From the NCBI GenBank assembly GCA_037013495.1, contig CM072801.1, forward strand, positions 89,327,816 to 89,391,815: DNA of 64,000 nt, in the 5' to 3' direction. This stretch comes from Hippophae tibetana. Taxonomy: Eukaryota > Streptophyta > Magnoliopsida > Rosales > Elaeagnaceae. Made by a program: the position numbers and the translations under genes. Shown in pieces: positions 31,149 to 42,321 of the stretch. The first letter of the stretch is position 1; each line of letters starts with the position of its first letter. Under the pieces are notes generated by a model that saw only the letters and a program-made list of their open reading frames with translations, was not told the DNA's origin and did not search any database.

Positions 31149-32389
31149 TGATATGCCAAAATTAGGAGTACAAGTTTTGTATGATTTATTAAATAGATTG
31201 CAAGTGAATGAATAAGTTATAGAAAATGACAAGTACAATTCCAAGCTCGGTCTAAAGAGGAATCATGTGGTTTTTAAGTCATTCAATAAATTCTTTAAAA
31301 AAGAAATTAAATAACCTAAACATCCTATCACGATTGTTTTGGGTTACATTTTTAACTAATAACATAAAAATAAAGATAGATTTAACAAACATTTGAGTAA
31401 TTAAACATTTATCATGTAGCGAAGAATTTATGGGATATATCAGTTAATTAATAATACTTGTTTGATATTAAGTAGGATATTAAAGATTTAAATTATGATT
31501 ATTGATTTTTCCTTTTTAATAAGAAAATATCCTAAGCTAGGGATCAAATTATTAATTAATTAAACTTTAACTTGACACCTTTGGTTTGGCCTACAGCTAT
31601 AATTTAAATTTAAAAATAAATTATTCTTCTTTTCTAAGAAATTAACGAACCATTTCATTGTCACATTCGATCGTGGTAACAACTTAAACTCTCATCGAGG
31701 TGTCAAAGTTAGGTTTATGATTTAAGTATCTAGAAACTAACTCTTAGATTTTAAAACTACTATAAAAATATGTCGTCAATATTTTTTTTTAATAATAGTT
31801 CTTATAAATATTTTTGAAAAAGAGTTCTTTAAAGATCCAAATAATCAAATCCAAAATTGAAGAGTTAACTCTAAAACTGATACAAATAATTAAATCCTAA
31901 GTTTAACTCTCTTTTTTATTATGAAAAAAACATTGTCAATATATTTTTCTTTTACAAACTTTGTTTAAATCTTGGGGAAGATATAAAACATAACTCATTT
32001 TATACAATATTTACATGCTTTAATATTTCACAAGCGTAATAACATTATTAATATCCTATAATATTTATAGCCAAACATACATAGATTAATAAATGATCAA
32101 TAAATTAAGCATAAGAAGAACAATACTTAGAAATATTATGAAAATAATACATTTAAATATACCTCTATAGAATTCCTTTTGGAAAACCTTCAGACAGAGT
32201 TGTTGTGGTGTTTATTGATATGAAATTAAACACTATTACATTAACTAAATTTGTTCCGGTCTGAATCGGAAAAAAAAACTTATACTACTAAAAGAAATAA
32301 AAACATTAAATAAGCTATTGAAAGAGCTATGAGGTTCTAGGATATTTGTTTTGCAATAGAAATAAGGTCCTATTTATAGGGTGAGGTAA
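31149..32389 (-). repeat. Athila-like LTR, 5' part cut off by element B, minus strand
   Basis: It ends (in sense) TTTTGGCATATCA next to the decayed PBS. It resembles the solo LTR at 21730-25074 (words such as AGTTCCCAAGC..., ATGGTTCGTTAAT, CTCTGTCTGAAGG). In sense orientation a TATA box CCCTATAAATAGG lies near 32375. The upstream half is missing because element B starts at 32390. Confidence 0.65.
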
Positions 32390-32910
32390 TGGAGATTGAG
32401 GTAATAACCAAGTTTATGTTTACAAATATTCTCAAGATCCTACACAAGGGATAGATTTGGAATATTAAATTGGATGAAGGATTAATTTAGGAAGCAATTT
32501 GTTTCCTTTAGTTAATTACGAGCGTTTTATGTTTACCAATTTTTGTTTTAGTGAATTGTGTGCTTTTTATTTAAAGTCTTTTAGTCTATTTTTTTTAAGG
32601 TTGGATTAGGCCTAATCTATAACTAAATAGGTCCATTGGGCCCATTTCATCTAGGGTTTTTTATTTTAGGGTTTCTTGCTTATAAAGAAGAAGAGCTATG
32701 TAATTTGGAGACAAGAACAAATATCATTAATGAAAAGTATATTTCATAAAGCTTTTGCTTTGCCCTCTTATGTTTATGATTAAATGCATGAATTAGACTT
32801 ATCAAAAAGAGTGATCATCCTTTGTGATGTCTTAAGATTGGGCTTCTAAGGACTTTTTCCTTAGGGTTCTAATTTGATCATCTTCAAAATGTTCGCTTAG
32901 AGGGTACACA
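32390..32910 (+). repeat. 5' LTR of element B
   Basis: 521 bp from TGGAGATTGAGG to AGGGTACACA. It matches the LTR of element H, but has lost about 100 bp and one end base pattern (TCTCCA to TACACA). Words shared: ATTCTCAAGATC, GGATTAGGCCTAATC, AGGTCCATTGGG, TCATTAATGAAAAGTATATTTC. Confidence 0.75.
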
Positions 32911-32915
32911 TCATT

Positions 32916-32928
32916 TGGTATCAGAGCC
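32916..32928 (+). other. primer-binding site of element B
   Basis: TGGTATCAGAGCC, five bases after the LTR, complementary to initiator tRNA-Met. Confidence 0.85.
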
Positions 32929-33317
32929 TTGGTTGTTGAAAATAAGTTATCTATCTTCATCTATCTTTATTTTGAATTTTAAATTTAAAAAAATTGTCCT
33001 TTGATTGTTTTCTACTTTTTTGAGTCACAAATCACAAAAACAAATTCATCCTTTTGAGTCTTGTGTTTTCTTTGAAATGTTGTTGTCGTTGTTTTCGTAT
33101 TTGGAATTTGTTTAATAGTTTTCTTTGAATTCTTCATATCTTTTTCTTGTTCTTTATTTCTGAATTCAATCTATCTTTTTTTTTCAGAAAAAAAAAATAA
33201 TAAAAGAGAAGAGGGTTGTTGAAGCTCGTTTTGATTCCTATAACTCAAAAATTTTGTGTTGATTTCGGTTAATTTTCATTAGGGTTGCGAAATATTTTTG
33301 GGAACTTTTTATTCGTA

Positions 33318-33333
33318 GCAGCAGCAGCAGCAG
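33318..33333. repeat. GCA microsatellite
   Basis: Five consecutive GCA units in the leader of element B, in an otherwise A/T-rich run. Confidence 0.8.
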
Positions 33334-33951
33334 AAATCAAAAATAGAAAAAAAAATAGAAAGAAAAGTAAAAAGAAAGGGAAAAAAAGAAGAATAAAAGG
33401 AGAACAAAGTAATAGATCGTTCAAGAATCTAATTCTTATTTTCTTGATGAGTTTTCTTCTTTTTGTTGAAATTGGTTTTCCCTTTATTTTGTTCTTATTG
33501 CCCAAGACTGATTTAAAAGAAAAGGGGGAATCATAGTTGATCAAGATTCTTTATTTAGAGGCCTCTTTGGTCAAGAGTTTTTCTTTAGAGTCCTCTTTCA
33601 TCAAGAGCATGTCCTATTTGGACTTTCTTTCTTTAGATTCCTCTTTGGAATTTCTTTTTGTCATACTTTGCCATTAAGTTTTTAGAATTCTAAATTTTGA
33701 GATTGTCACCAATAAAACGGTTACTTCTTGAGATTAGTTGGATTCTTTGATTTTGTTAAGAACAAAAAGGATGTTGGCATGAGCTTTGAGTGGAAAAAAA
33801 TAAAAATAAAAGAGTGAAAATAGTGTATAAAAAAGAAAAAAAAAGTGCAAAGATAGTGTTAATTAAAAAAAAGAGTGATAACAATCTTATTTGAAAGTAA
33901 ACACGTGAGGGAGTGCATGGGTTATCTCATTTCATTTTATAGGTTGACAAC

Positions 33952-34302
33952 ATGAGTAAGTAAGGAGGAGAACCACAAGAGGTTGACTTGAAAATATTCA
34001 TCAAATCTATTCATGACCAATTTAAGAGGATGAATGCAATGTTCGATGATTTAGAATCCTCTTCCGGTTATAAATTACATAAAAGAAGATAGAAGACATA
34101 GGTTAGACAAAGAAGAAACTGATTCCATTGTGGAAGAAAGAGCAAGTTGTAAACGAGACAAAAGGATCATGGTTGCATAGACAAATGGAGAAATCGAAAA
34201 TGCCAGTTCTTATGACGAAGAGATACCACCAATAAAGGATTGTTCTCATGTTGAAGTGGAAGAACATGTGTATAGAGATTCACTTATAATAAGGAGAGGC
34301 TA
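33952..34302 (+). pseudogene. gag N-terminal remnant of element B
   Basis: The reading starts with ATGAGTAAG (one stop at codon 4) and gives GGEPQEVDLKIFIKSIHDQF and KRMNAMFDDLESS, a leading coiled segment of Gypsy gag; later IPPIKDCSHVEVEEHVYRDS and LIIRR resemble the linker before the protease. The middle (capsid) part is missing, so an internal deletion joins gag start to pre-protease linker. Confidence 0.55.
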
Positions 34303-34573
34303 ACAGATCTGCCAAATATCCTAAGAGTGTGGTTGAGGATTTACATGTAAAAGAAGATAAAATAATAATACTCGTTGGTTTTATGATAATGGACAAGCAT
34401 AAAAGTCCATCAATGGACAAAGGTCCAGCTATCTTGATAGGCCATTCATGGCCACAACCAAGACTATTATATATGTCTATAATGGGAAATTAACTATAAC
34501 AATCTTAGGGAAAATTGTTAATTTCAAAGTTTTTGATTCATCTCATATTCCCTCTATTTATATGGATAGTCAA
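34303..34573 (+). pseudogene. Athila-like protease fragment of element C
   Basis: The reading NRSAKYPKSVVEDLHVKEDK matches the conserved ADRSIKYP-G-VEDVLVKVDK block after the DLGA active site. A second frame gives RPFMATTKTIIYVYNGKLTI and NFKVFDSSHIPS, matching the GRPFLAT-R-LIDV-GKLT block. The catalytic DLGA part is not present. Confidence 0.75.
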
Positions 34574-36104
34574 TGATAATTGTATTTTATATAGTTATTT
34601 TCGTCTATTTTATTAATTATAATTGTTATGTTCTTGATATTTTTAGTTAATTTTGATGGAATAAATTAATATTTACTGTAAATTTCTTAAGGAATATATT
34701 TTGAATAAAACTAAAGAATTTGAATCGAAAAAAGACTTAATTGCAAATAAAATGTCTGAAAATATAATTTAAATTAAAAGAGTGTTCATATTGCAATTAA
34801 CAAAAGTGTAAAAGTTAATTTAAATTAGATAAAGGGTTTAATTGCAATTAACCAAAGTCTAAATGTTAATTTGAATTAAATTGGAGGGCTAAAATGCAAT
34901 TAAGAAGTCCACGCGTAGCAATTGTCCGCGCAGGCCGTCGTGTAAGGTGGGACCCACGTATCTCACATGCGTTGATCCCGTGTGGCGCAACCACGTGCAA
35001 GCTCTCCCTCCAACCATTTAAGGTATGCCACGTGTCCCACTATTTCTTGCAGCCAATCATGGGATAACACGTGGCACATTTTGGTGAACATAAAAACGCA
35101 GAACCAACGAATGCGTTTGCAGCAGCTTTTTGTCCCCCACGTGACTCGGCACCGTTCATCTCGTGCAACACATTCCACGTGCGCCCGTTCATAACACCAT
35201 ATGAAATGCTGCCACATGTCCCACTATTTCTTGTAGCGAATCAGATGATGACACATGGTATGTGGGTTTAATTAAAAATGAAACAGAAACGGCGCCCTCT
35301 AGCTGTTTTTATACCTCCCACGCGTACGATAAAATAACAATTTTGATATCCCCATTTTCATACGCCTGTATGCGTGATTAAAGAAAAATGTCTCCCACGC
35401 TTAATATTTTTTTATGTATTTTTGGAGCTATAAATAGAGCATTTAATGCTAGAAAAAGAGGTTTGTTTTAGGAGAGTTAGAGACTTGGACTGTGGAACAC
35501 GCATAAGCCAGTTATGAGACTTTTAATTTGTTTATTCTATTTGTACTTAATGCTTTTGATTATTGGAAAATTTATCAATTGATCTGTGACACTTAAATAA
35601 ACTTAGAAGATCCATTTTTGTGTATATTTCTCATAGATAGAATAACATGTACATATGAAGGATAGGAATATACCTTTATTGTATATGTGGTCATTTGAGA
35701 ACTTAGAACGTAATGAATCTTGGTGAATTTAATTCTCATAGGAATATAGAGAATTAATTTAGCGAGATGTGTCTATATGGAGCTCGGAAGAGATGTATGG
35801 ATAAAATTAGAAGTTCTTGGTTGACAAATTAAATTTACAAAAAAAGTAAATCAAGATGGAATAATATGATTCGAGTGGAATAATTTAGCGAGAACTGCAA
35901 TCCTAGAATTTTCTTTTATTTTGTTATAAAACTCTAACTTGTTCCAATTAACGATTGTTTTGGATAAAATCAGAGTGAAATAATTTTAGTACTCAACAAA
36001 CTGGAGTAACAAATCTCTATGGGAACGATAACTCACTTATCAAATTTTATTACTTGTGACCATGTATACTTGCACGTTTTTATGTTCTCTTAAAAGAGAC
36101 AACA
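34574..36104 (+). repeat. solo LTR with G-box cluster (1.53 kb)
   Basis: It starts TGATAATTGTATTTTATATAG and ends AAAAGAGACAACA, matching the LTR at 36403-38297 throughout. There is no PBS after it; pol spacer sequence (IDYVDTLAHNTF) follows directly. Flanks GTCAA and GTGAG are a poor target repeat. It holds five CACGTG boxes between 34992 and 35181 and a TATA box (GCTATAAATAGAGC) at 35429. Confidence 0.8.
34992..35181 (+). promoter_or_regulatory. cluster of five CACGTG (G-box) motifs
   Basis: CACGTG at 34992, 35029, 35068, 35138 and 35176, several within CCACGTGTC or ACACGTGGC, the forms bound by plant bZIP (ABRE/G-box) and bHLH factors. A CCAAT box (AGCCAATCA) stands beside one of them. 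The cluster lies 250 to 440 bp upstream of the LTR TATA box. Confidence 0.65.
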
Positions 36105-36402
36105 GTGAGTCTTCATATATTGATTATGTGGATACACTTGCTCATAACACATTTTTGTAAGATGAGATAAAGGATAAACTTCAATATGCTTTAACTATTA
36201 ATAAGATAGAGGAAAACATAAATGAGGAAAATAACATGTACTATGGATTTTTAGATAGTATGGAACCAATAGAGGAGCCTAGTACACATTTAGATCTACC
36301 TAAGACCCCATATGGGGAAGAAAATATTCCACCTAATCTAGAGCTAAAATAGCTACCTAAGCACCTAAAATATGTGTTTTTTTGGATAAGAGGATACATA
36401 TC
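36105..36402 (+). pseudogene. protease-RT spacer of element C
   Basis: The reading gives YVDTLAHNTF, YALTINKIEENINEEN and, near the end, PPNLELK-stop-LPKHLKYVFF. The last block is the conserved ELKPLPSHLKYAFLG motif just upstream of Athila RT. Confidence 0.75.
36398..36402 (+). repeat. target repeat ATATC, left of solo LTR
   Basis: ATATC here and again at 38298-38302, flanking the solo LTR at 36403-38297. Confidence 0.85.
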
Positions 36403-38297
36403 TGATAACTGTATTTTATATAGTTATTTTCATCGATTTTATTAATTATAATTGCTATGTTCTTGACTTTTTTGGTTAATTTCAGTTAAATTAATTAATA
36501 TTTAATGTTTATGTGTTAAGGAATATATTTTTAATAAAATTAAATAATTTCATTCGAAACCGTACTTAATTGCAAATTTATGTCCAAAAATATAATTTCA
36601 AATAAAAGAGTGCTTAAATTACAATTTATATAATTCGAAAATATATTTAAATTAAAATCGGGCTTAATTTTAATTATTAAAAGTTTAAAATTTAAATTAA
36701 ATTTGTGGGTCAATATACAATTAAGAAATTATTATTTTTTTGCGCAGGGGAGAAAAAGCCACCGTGCCATCATCCACGCACACAACGTAAGCCGTCAGAT
36801 TAGACAAGAAATGGTTAGGATTGGCACGTGTCTTTCAATCCTGACCAAAACAATTGGGTGCAGGTTTTCTCGTTCATGCCACTCGGTGCACCGCGTAGGG
36901 CCCACCTAACGCACAGGCCAGCTTGTAGGATGGGACCCACGTGTCTCACGTGTCAACCAAGGCATGATCTCGTGGAACCGATTCACATGCGCCCGGTTAT
37001 ACAACAAATCGCAAGCTACCATGTGTCCCACTTTATCTTTCAGCCAATCATATTGTGACACGTGGCAAGGTTCGATGAGTGTGAAAACGCAGGATCACGC
37101 ATGCGTTCTAGCCGTTGTCCCCCACGTTCTCGCACCTCTAATCCCGTGTGGCATTTCCGCGTGTGCCCATCCTTGATATCCAGTGATATGCTGCCACATG
37201 TCCCACTTTAGATTTTAGCGAATCATATCGTGGCAAGTGGCAGCGTGAATTGAAAAAGAAACAACGATGCGCACGTTCCCAGTTTTGCATTTTCGATCAT
37301 TTTTGTCCCCCACGCGTATTATTTAATTATTTTCTCCATACATATTTGTCCCCCGCGTATAAAAAATATATATTTTTAAATGTATTTGTTTTAGAAATTT
37401 GATGTTATAAATAGAGGATATTATGATGGAGTTAAAAGTTTTTGGGAGTTTAGAGTTTGAGATTTTTAATAGTGTTTGGGGCTGGACTGTGGAACACACA
37501 GAAGCCATTTTTGGCTTCTGTTGTGTTTTGCGTGTGCCAAATATTTACGATCCAAAATGATTTAATTTTCTTTTGTTCTTCATCTCATTTTCCTTAACTG
37601 CTGTAATTTTAATTTTAATTTATGAAGTAATTTAATTTTTCTAGGGTTGCATTTTACCTAAATTTATGAAGCTTTGATTTTAATTATTTTTGAACGATTT
37701 ATAAGACGTTCGATTTGTTTATTCTATTTGTGCTTAATGCTTTTGATTATTTACAAATTTTATCAAATGATTTGTGGCACTTAAATAAACTTAGAAAAGA
37801 CATTTTTGTGTATATTGCTCGTGTTTAGGGTAACATGTATGATGAAAGGAGAGAAACTTTTTTTATTGTATATGCAATTATTGGAAAACTTTGAACGTAA
37901 TGGATCTTGGTGAATTTAATTCTCATAGGAATATAGTGAATTAATTTAGCGAGGTTTGTCTATACGGAGCTCAGAAGAGATGTATGGATAAAATTAGAAG
38001 TTTTCGGTTGACAAATTAAATGTACTATAAAAATATAAATCAAGAGAAAATAATATGATTTGAGTTGATTAATTTGGTGAAAAAATGCAATCCTAGATTT
38101 CTTTTATTTTGTTATAAAACTCTTTTGTTAAACTTGTTCCAATTAACGATTATTTTGGATAAAATCAGAGATAGATAATTTTAGTACTCGACAAACTATA
38201 GTGAAAAATCTCTATGGGAACGATAACTTACTTATCAAATATTATTACTTGTGACCGTGTATGCTTGCACATTTTATGTTCTCCAAAAGAGACAACA
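36403..38297 (+). repeat. solo LTR with G-box cluster (1.90 kb)
   Basis: It starts TGATAACTGTATTTTATATAG and ends AAAAGAGACAACA, and is flanked by ATATC on both sides. Pol coding sequence stands on each side (GYIS before, TIISSTLTK after), so it is a solo LTR. Four CACGTG boxes (36825, 36938, 36947, 37059) and a TATA box at 37406 mirror the other copy. It is longer than the copy at 34574 by about 360 bp. Confidence 0.88.
36825..37064 (+). promoter_or_regulatory. cluster of four CACGTG (G-box) motifs
   Basis: CACGTG at 36825-36830, 36938-36943, 36947-36952 and 37059-37064, with AGCCAATCA just before the last. Same layout as in the solo LTR at 34574. Confidence 0.65.
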
Positions 38298-39060
38298 ATA
38301 TCAAACTATTATTTCATCCACTTTGACCAAAACCCAAGAAAAAGAACTTGTTCATGTGCTTAAGAAATTCAAGAAAGCTATGGCTAAAGTATTGGAGACA
38401 ATAGTTGCATTAGTTTGGATATATGTATGCATAATATTAATTTAGAGGACAATACCAAAAAAGTGAGAGATTTTAGAGAAAACTTAACCATGTTATGCAA
38501 GAAGTAAAAAAATTGAAATTTTGAAACTCTTAGATGTAGGAGTTATTTATCCTACTACTAATAGCAATTGGATTAGTCCAGTACATGTGGTATCTAAGAA
38601 ATTAGGCATTATTGTGGTATGAAATGATAAGAATAAGTTAGTGCCAACTAGAGTCATCACAAGATGGAGGATATGTATCGATTTTCAAAAACTGAATTAG
38701 TATACTAAGAAAGATAACTTTTCCCTTCCTTTTATAGACCAAATGTTAGAAATATTACTTAGGCATAACTTTTATTATTTTCTTGATGGTCTTTTAGGAT
38801 ATTACCAGGTACCAATTGCACCAAAAGATCTAGAAAAGACCACATTCACTTGTCCTATTGGGACATTTTCTTTTAGGAGGATACCATTCGGTCTATGCAA
38901 TGCTCCCATCACATTCCAAAGATGCATGATGTCTATATTTTCAAATATGATGGAGAAATTCAATGAGATATTCATGGATGACCTTTTTGTCTTTGGAATC
39001 TCTTTTGATGATTGTCTACATGTATTGACTCTAGTTCTAGAAAGTTGCATTGAATGCAAA
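38298..39060 (+). pseudogene. Athila/Tat reverse transcriptase of element C
   Basis: TIISSTLTKTQEKELVHVLK (pre-RT), then in another frame TRVITRWRICIDFQKLN, and a clean frame from 38743: NFYYFLDGLLGYYQVPIAPK, FRRIPFGLCNAPITFQRC and EIFMDDLFVFG. The catalytic FMDD motif is at about 38971-38982. Three reading frames and several stops are involved; the last 106 residues are uninterrupted. Confidence 0.9.
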
Positions 39061-39149
39061 TAAACTCTTAATGGGGAGGAAAGTCACTTTTTGGTTAAAC
39101 AATGCATTCTCTTATGACATATAATTTCAAGTAACGATATGTCTCCTTT

Positions 39150-39653
39150 GTGTTTGATAATAATTGCCTTATTACTTTTAATTCTTTAAAAGAAAATTTA
39201 ACTTTTGCACCTATTATTCTAGCACCTAATTGGTCTTTACCATTTGAAATTATGTATGATGCTTCTAATTTTACCATACAAATTGTTTTGGGGCAGAGAA
39301 TGCATAAGCATTTACATGTCATTTATTACACTAGTAAAACATTCAATGGTGCCCAAATTAATTATTCTACCTCCAAAAAGGAATTTTTGGTTGTTGTATT
39401 TTCATTGGATAAATTTAGATCTTATTTGATAGGATCTAAAGTTATTGTGTTTTTTTATCATACTTCTTTGAGATATTTATTGGATAAATCAAATACTAAG
39501 CCAAGACTAATTAGGTGTGTTTTACCTTTACATGGATTTGTCTTAGAGATCAGAGACAAGAAAGGAAATAAAAATGTTGTAGCTTATCATCTATCTAATT
39601 TAATTTTTTATTTTAACACTATTAAGAGAGATAAAAATAGAAATTATTGTTAA
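39150..39653 (+). pseudogene. RNase H domain of element C
   Basis: A 167-codon open frame: [74 protein letters not shown] and [13 protein letters not shown] and KE carry expected catalytic residues; the last aspartate (usually VVADHLSRL) is replaced by Y. About 90 bp linking it to RT are out of frame. Confidence 0.88.
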
Positions 39654-39689
39654 TTTTCCTTATGAACAACTATTTACAATTATACCAAA

Positions 39690-40975
39690 TTCATGGTATA
39701 CTGGCATTGTCAATTATCTTGCGAGTGTAATTTGAGGCCTAACATTCCTTTATAGGAAAAGAGAAGAATTTCTCATGATTGCACGTACTATTTTTGGGAT
39801 GATCCTTCTTTGTTCAATCTTTGTCAATATCAAGTCATCTAGAGATGTGTGCAGGAGGAGCATGAGAGCATTTTGGTCTTCTGTAATGAATTTATTGTGG
39901 GGCCATTTTAGTGGTAAGAAAACGGCTCTGACGGTATTACAATTTGGTTTTTATTGGCCAACTTTATTTAAGGATACATGTAATTGTTACATGTGATGTG
40001 ATAGATGTCAAAGGACTAGTAACATAGGAAAATGTGATAGGATGCCTTTGACATCTAATTTGGTTATTGAAATTTTTAATGTTTAGGAAGGATTGACTTT
40101 ATAAGTCCTTTTCCCCCTTCTTTTGGATATGAATATATTTTGTTTGCAGTTGACTATGTGTCCAAGTGGGTTAAAGCTATACCTACCAAAACTAATGATG
40201 CTAATTGTGTTGCAAATTATTTGAAAGATATAATATTTAGCAGGTTTGGGACATATAGGGCTATAATCAATGATGGAAGGAACCACTTTTGCAATAAAAT
40301 CTTTGATAGGCTATTGAAAAGTATAATATCACACACAACATGCCTACTCCATACTATCCACAAACTTTAGATCAAGTAGAGGTAAACAATAGACAAATCA
40401 AGGGTGTCTTGGAACGGACAACGCGGCCTTCAAGAAAGAATTATACAGCCAAATTAAATGATGTACTATGGGCATACAACCCAACTTACAAGACACCCAT
40501 TGGTATGAGTCAATACCTATTGATTTATAAAAATGCTTGTTGAGCTTTATCTTAGGGAATATTGGAAATCAAGCAATTAAACATGGACCTTGAACAAGTA
40601 GGAATAAATGCTTACTTCAACTTGATAAGCTAGAAAAGATTAGGAATGAAACATATGAAAATCCAAAAATCTACAAAGAATGTATTGAGTGTTACCATGA
40701 CAAAGGCCTAGTCTATAAGTCTCCTTATCCTGTAATGAAAGTTATCCTATTTAATTCTCATTTTAAAATGTTTCCAAGAAAGTTGAAGTTAAGATAGAGT
40801 GGACCATTTCAAGTTGTTCAAGTTTTTCCCCATAGAACTATAGAATTGATAAATCCAAAAACTTAAAACCAATTCAAAGTCATTGGGCATTATGTAAAGC
40901 CATACTTGGAGAGAGTTTATACAAATGAGGACATTGAATGCATTGAACTACATTGTTTGTTTAAAGTGAATAATT
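39690..40975 (+). pseudogene. integrase of element C
   Basis: The zinc-binding end (YYFWDDPSLFN-like, then GGHFSGKKTALTVLQFGFYW in shifting frames), the DDE core (FAVDYVSKWVKAIPTKTNDA; YRAIINDGRNHFCN; VEVNNRQIKGVLERT) and the C-terminal end (KMFPRKLKLR, PYLERVYTNED). All three catalytic positions D, D and E can be found, but in different frames (40140-40543), and stops are frequent. Confidence 0.85.
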
Positions 40976-42321
40976 GAGTTATTACATTGTTTATTTGATG
41001 TCTTAAACATGTTCACAGATTATTTTAATAATGAGCTCTATTCATAGTTTTGTGTTTCATGCTGAGAAGTTAAGGTTGATTTAAACTCAAAATTGGTGGT
41101 TAGGAATCAAATAGTGGAGACTATCATGTAAGAATATATTTGGGCCTATATCATTTTGTTCTGAGTGAAAATGTTTATTATACTACTTTAAATCATTTTC
41201 TTATCATTTTAAATTGTTAGATGATCTCTATATGTTTTGCATTGAATGTTAGAATTTTTAACATGTCATGAAATATTACGTACTTTATTTTCATTGCTTA
41301 GATTGAATGATTTGAGTATAAATTAAAAGTTTATACCTATTTGATTCATGCTTGACTTCTTTAAAAGATATATATATATATATATATAGGATTCTCGTAG
41401 AAAAACAAAAAAGAGCCAAAATAATCATTTACCAAAATCATACATAATGTACATGGTACACTCTCTAATAAAACAGAAATAAATAATTGAAAAAAAGTGT
41501 ACAGAAAATAAGAGAGAAAAATAAATAGTATAACTTAATACTATGACTATAAAATTCTTCAAAGTGATGAGATGGTTATTTTCAAAGAAAAATAGAAAAT
41601 AAATCTCCTTAAAGTCAATACATTCTTGTTCATCTTAAGGCACATACTTGAAATTTTTGATTGATATGTGATACACTAGCATTTAATTACTTTCATGAAA
41701 TCAATGTTTTGCACATTTGAGCATTTCTTGTTTATCATATGTGAACCCATTAGCTTTATTCTTTACATAACTATTGTTCACATATACCTTGTTGAGTGCT
41801 TGAACCCATAAGATTAATGTGAAATTGAGAATATATCTTGTAAGAATTAGAGTCAAAGAGAATTCAGATTCTTAACACTAGGATTGAGTGAGTCAAAGTT
41901 GATATATTTTTGTAATAGAACATGAATTTGTGATGTGTAATGATTTGAACAATAAACTATGAATCTTTGGGACATTGAATTAAGATTTTGATCATGAACT
42001 GAAAAGACATTAATGCATGAGAAGTTTTGTTTATCTTAGCTTTTTTTTGTTATTTGCATTTTGTTTTTAGTTTTGTTATTCTTTGTAGTTTTAAATTTTT
42101 TTCATTTCAAGATGTTTGTGGTATAATCACTGAAAGCCCTCATAATATTTAAACTCATCCACTAGGGCAACCTAGGGTTTAAAGACTTTTTACATATACT
42201 AAATGAAATTGTATCAATCTATGAAAATAATTTAGGTTAGGTTAGGTTAGTTTATTTTTTTGTTTTTTAGTTTTATATAGTTTTTCTTGCTAGAGGCTAG
42301 CAAGAAGGTGTTTTGGAGTTG
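40976..42321 (+). other. 3' noncoding region and PPT of element C
   Basis: No gene seen. It holds a TA run (41368-41388) and ends with a block shared with element 2: CCACTAGGGCAACCTAGGG and GAGGCTAGCAAGAAGGTG, then TTTTGGAGTTG directly before the LTR. The block is the presumed polypurine-tract region. Confidence 0.6.
41368..41388. repeat. TA microsatellite
   Basis: Uninterrupted TA dinucleotides in the 3' noncoding region of element C. Confidence 0.9.

Larger units (their letters stand above)
32390..34302 (+). mobile_element. element B: 5' part of a Gypsy element
   Basis: LTR (32390-32910), PBS (32916-32928), a long T-rich leader and the start of gag (from 33952), after which it is joined to pol of element C at about 34303. 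Same family as the inverted element H 3 kb away. No 3' LTR for this family is seen further on. Confidence 0.7.

Noticed and set aside
33269-33544. Overlapping ORFs on both strands with F/L- and K-rich proteins
   Set aside because: Low-complexity A/G runs in the leader of element B; no domain and no counterpart in element H.
34963-35271. ORFs in three frames over the G-box cluster
   Set aside because: They lie inside a solo LTR with no coding similarity and are explained by locally higher GC content.
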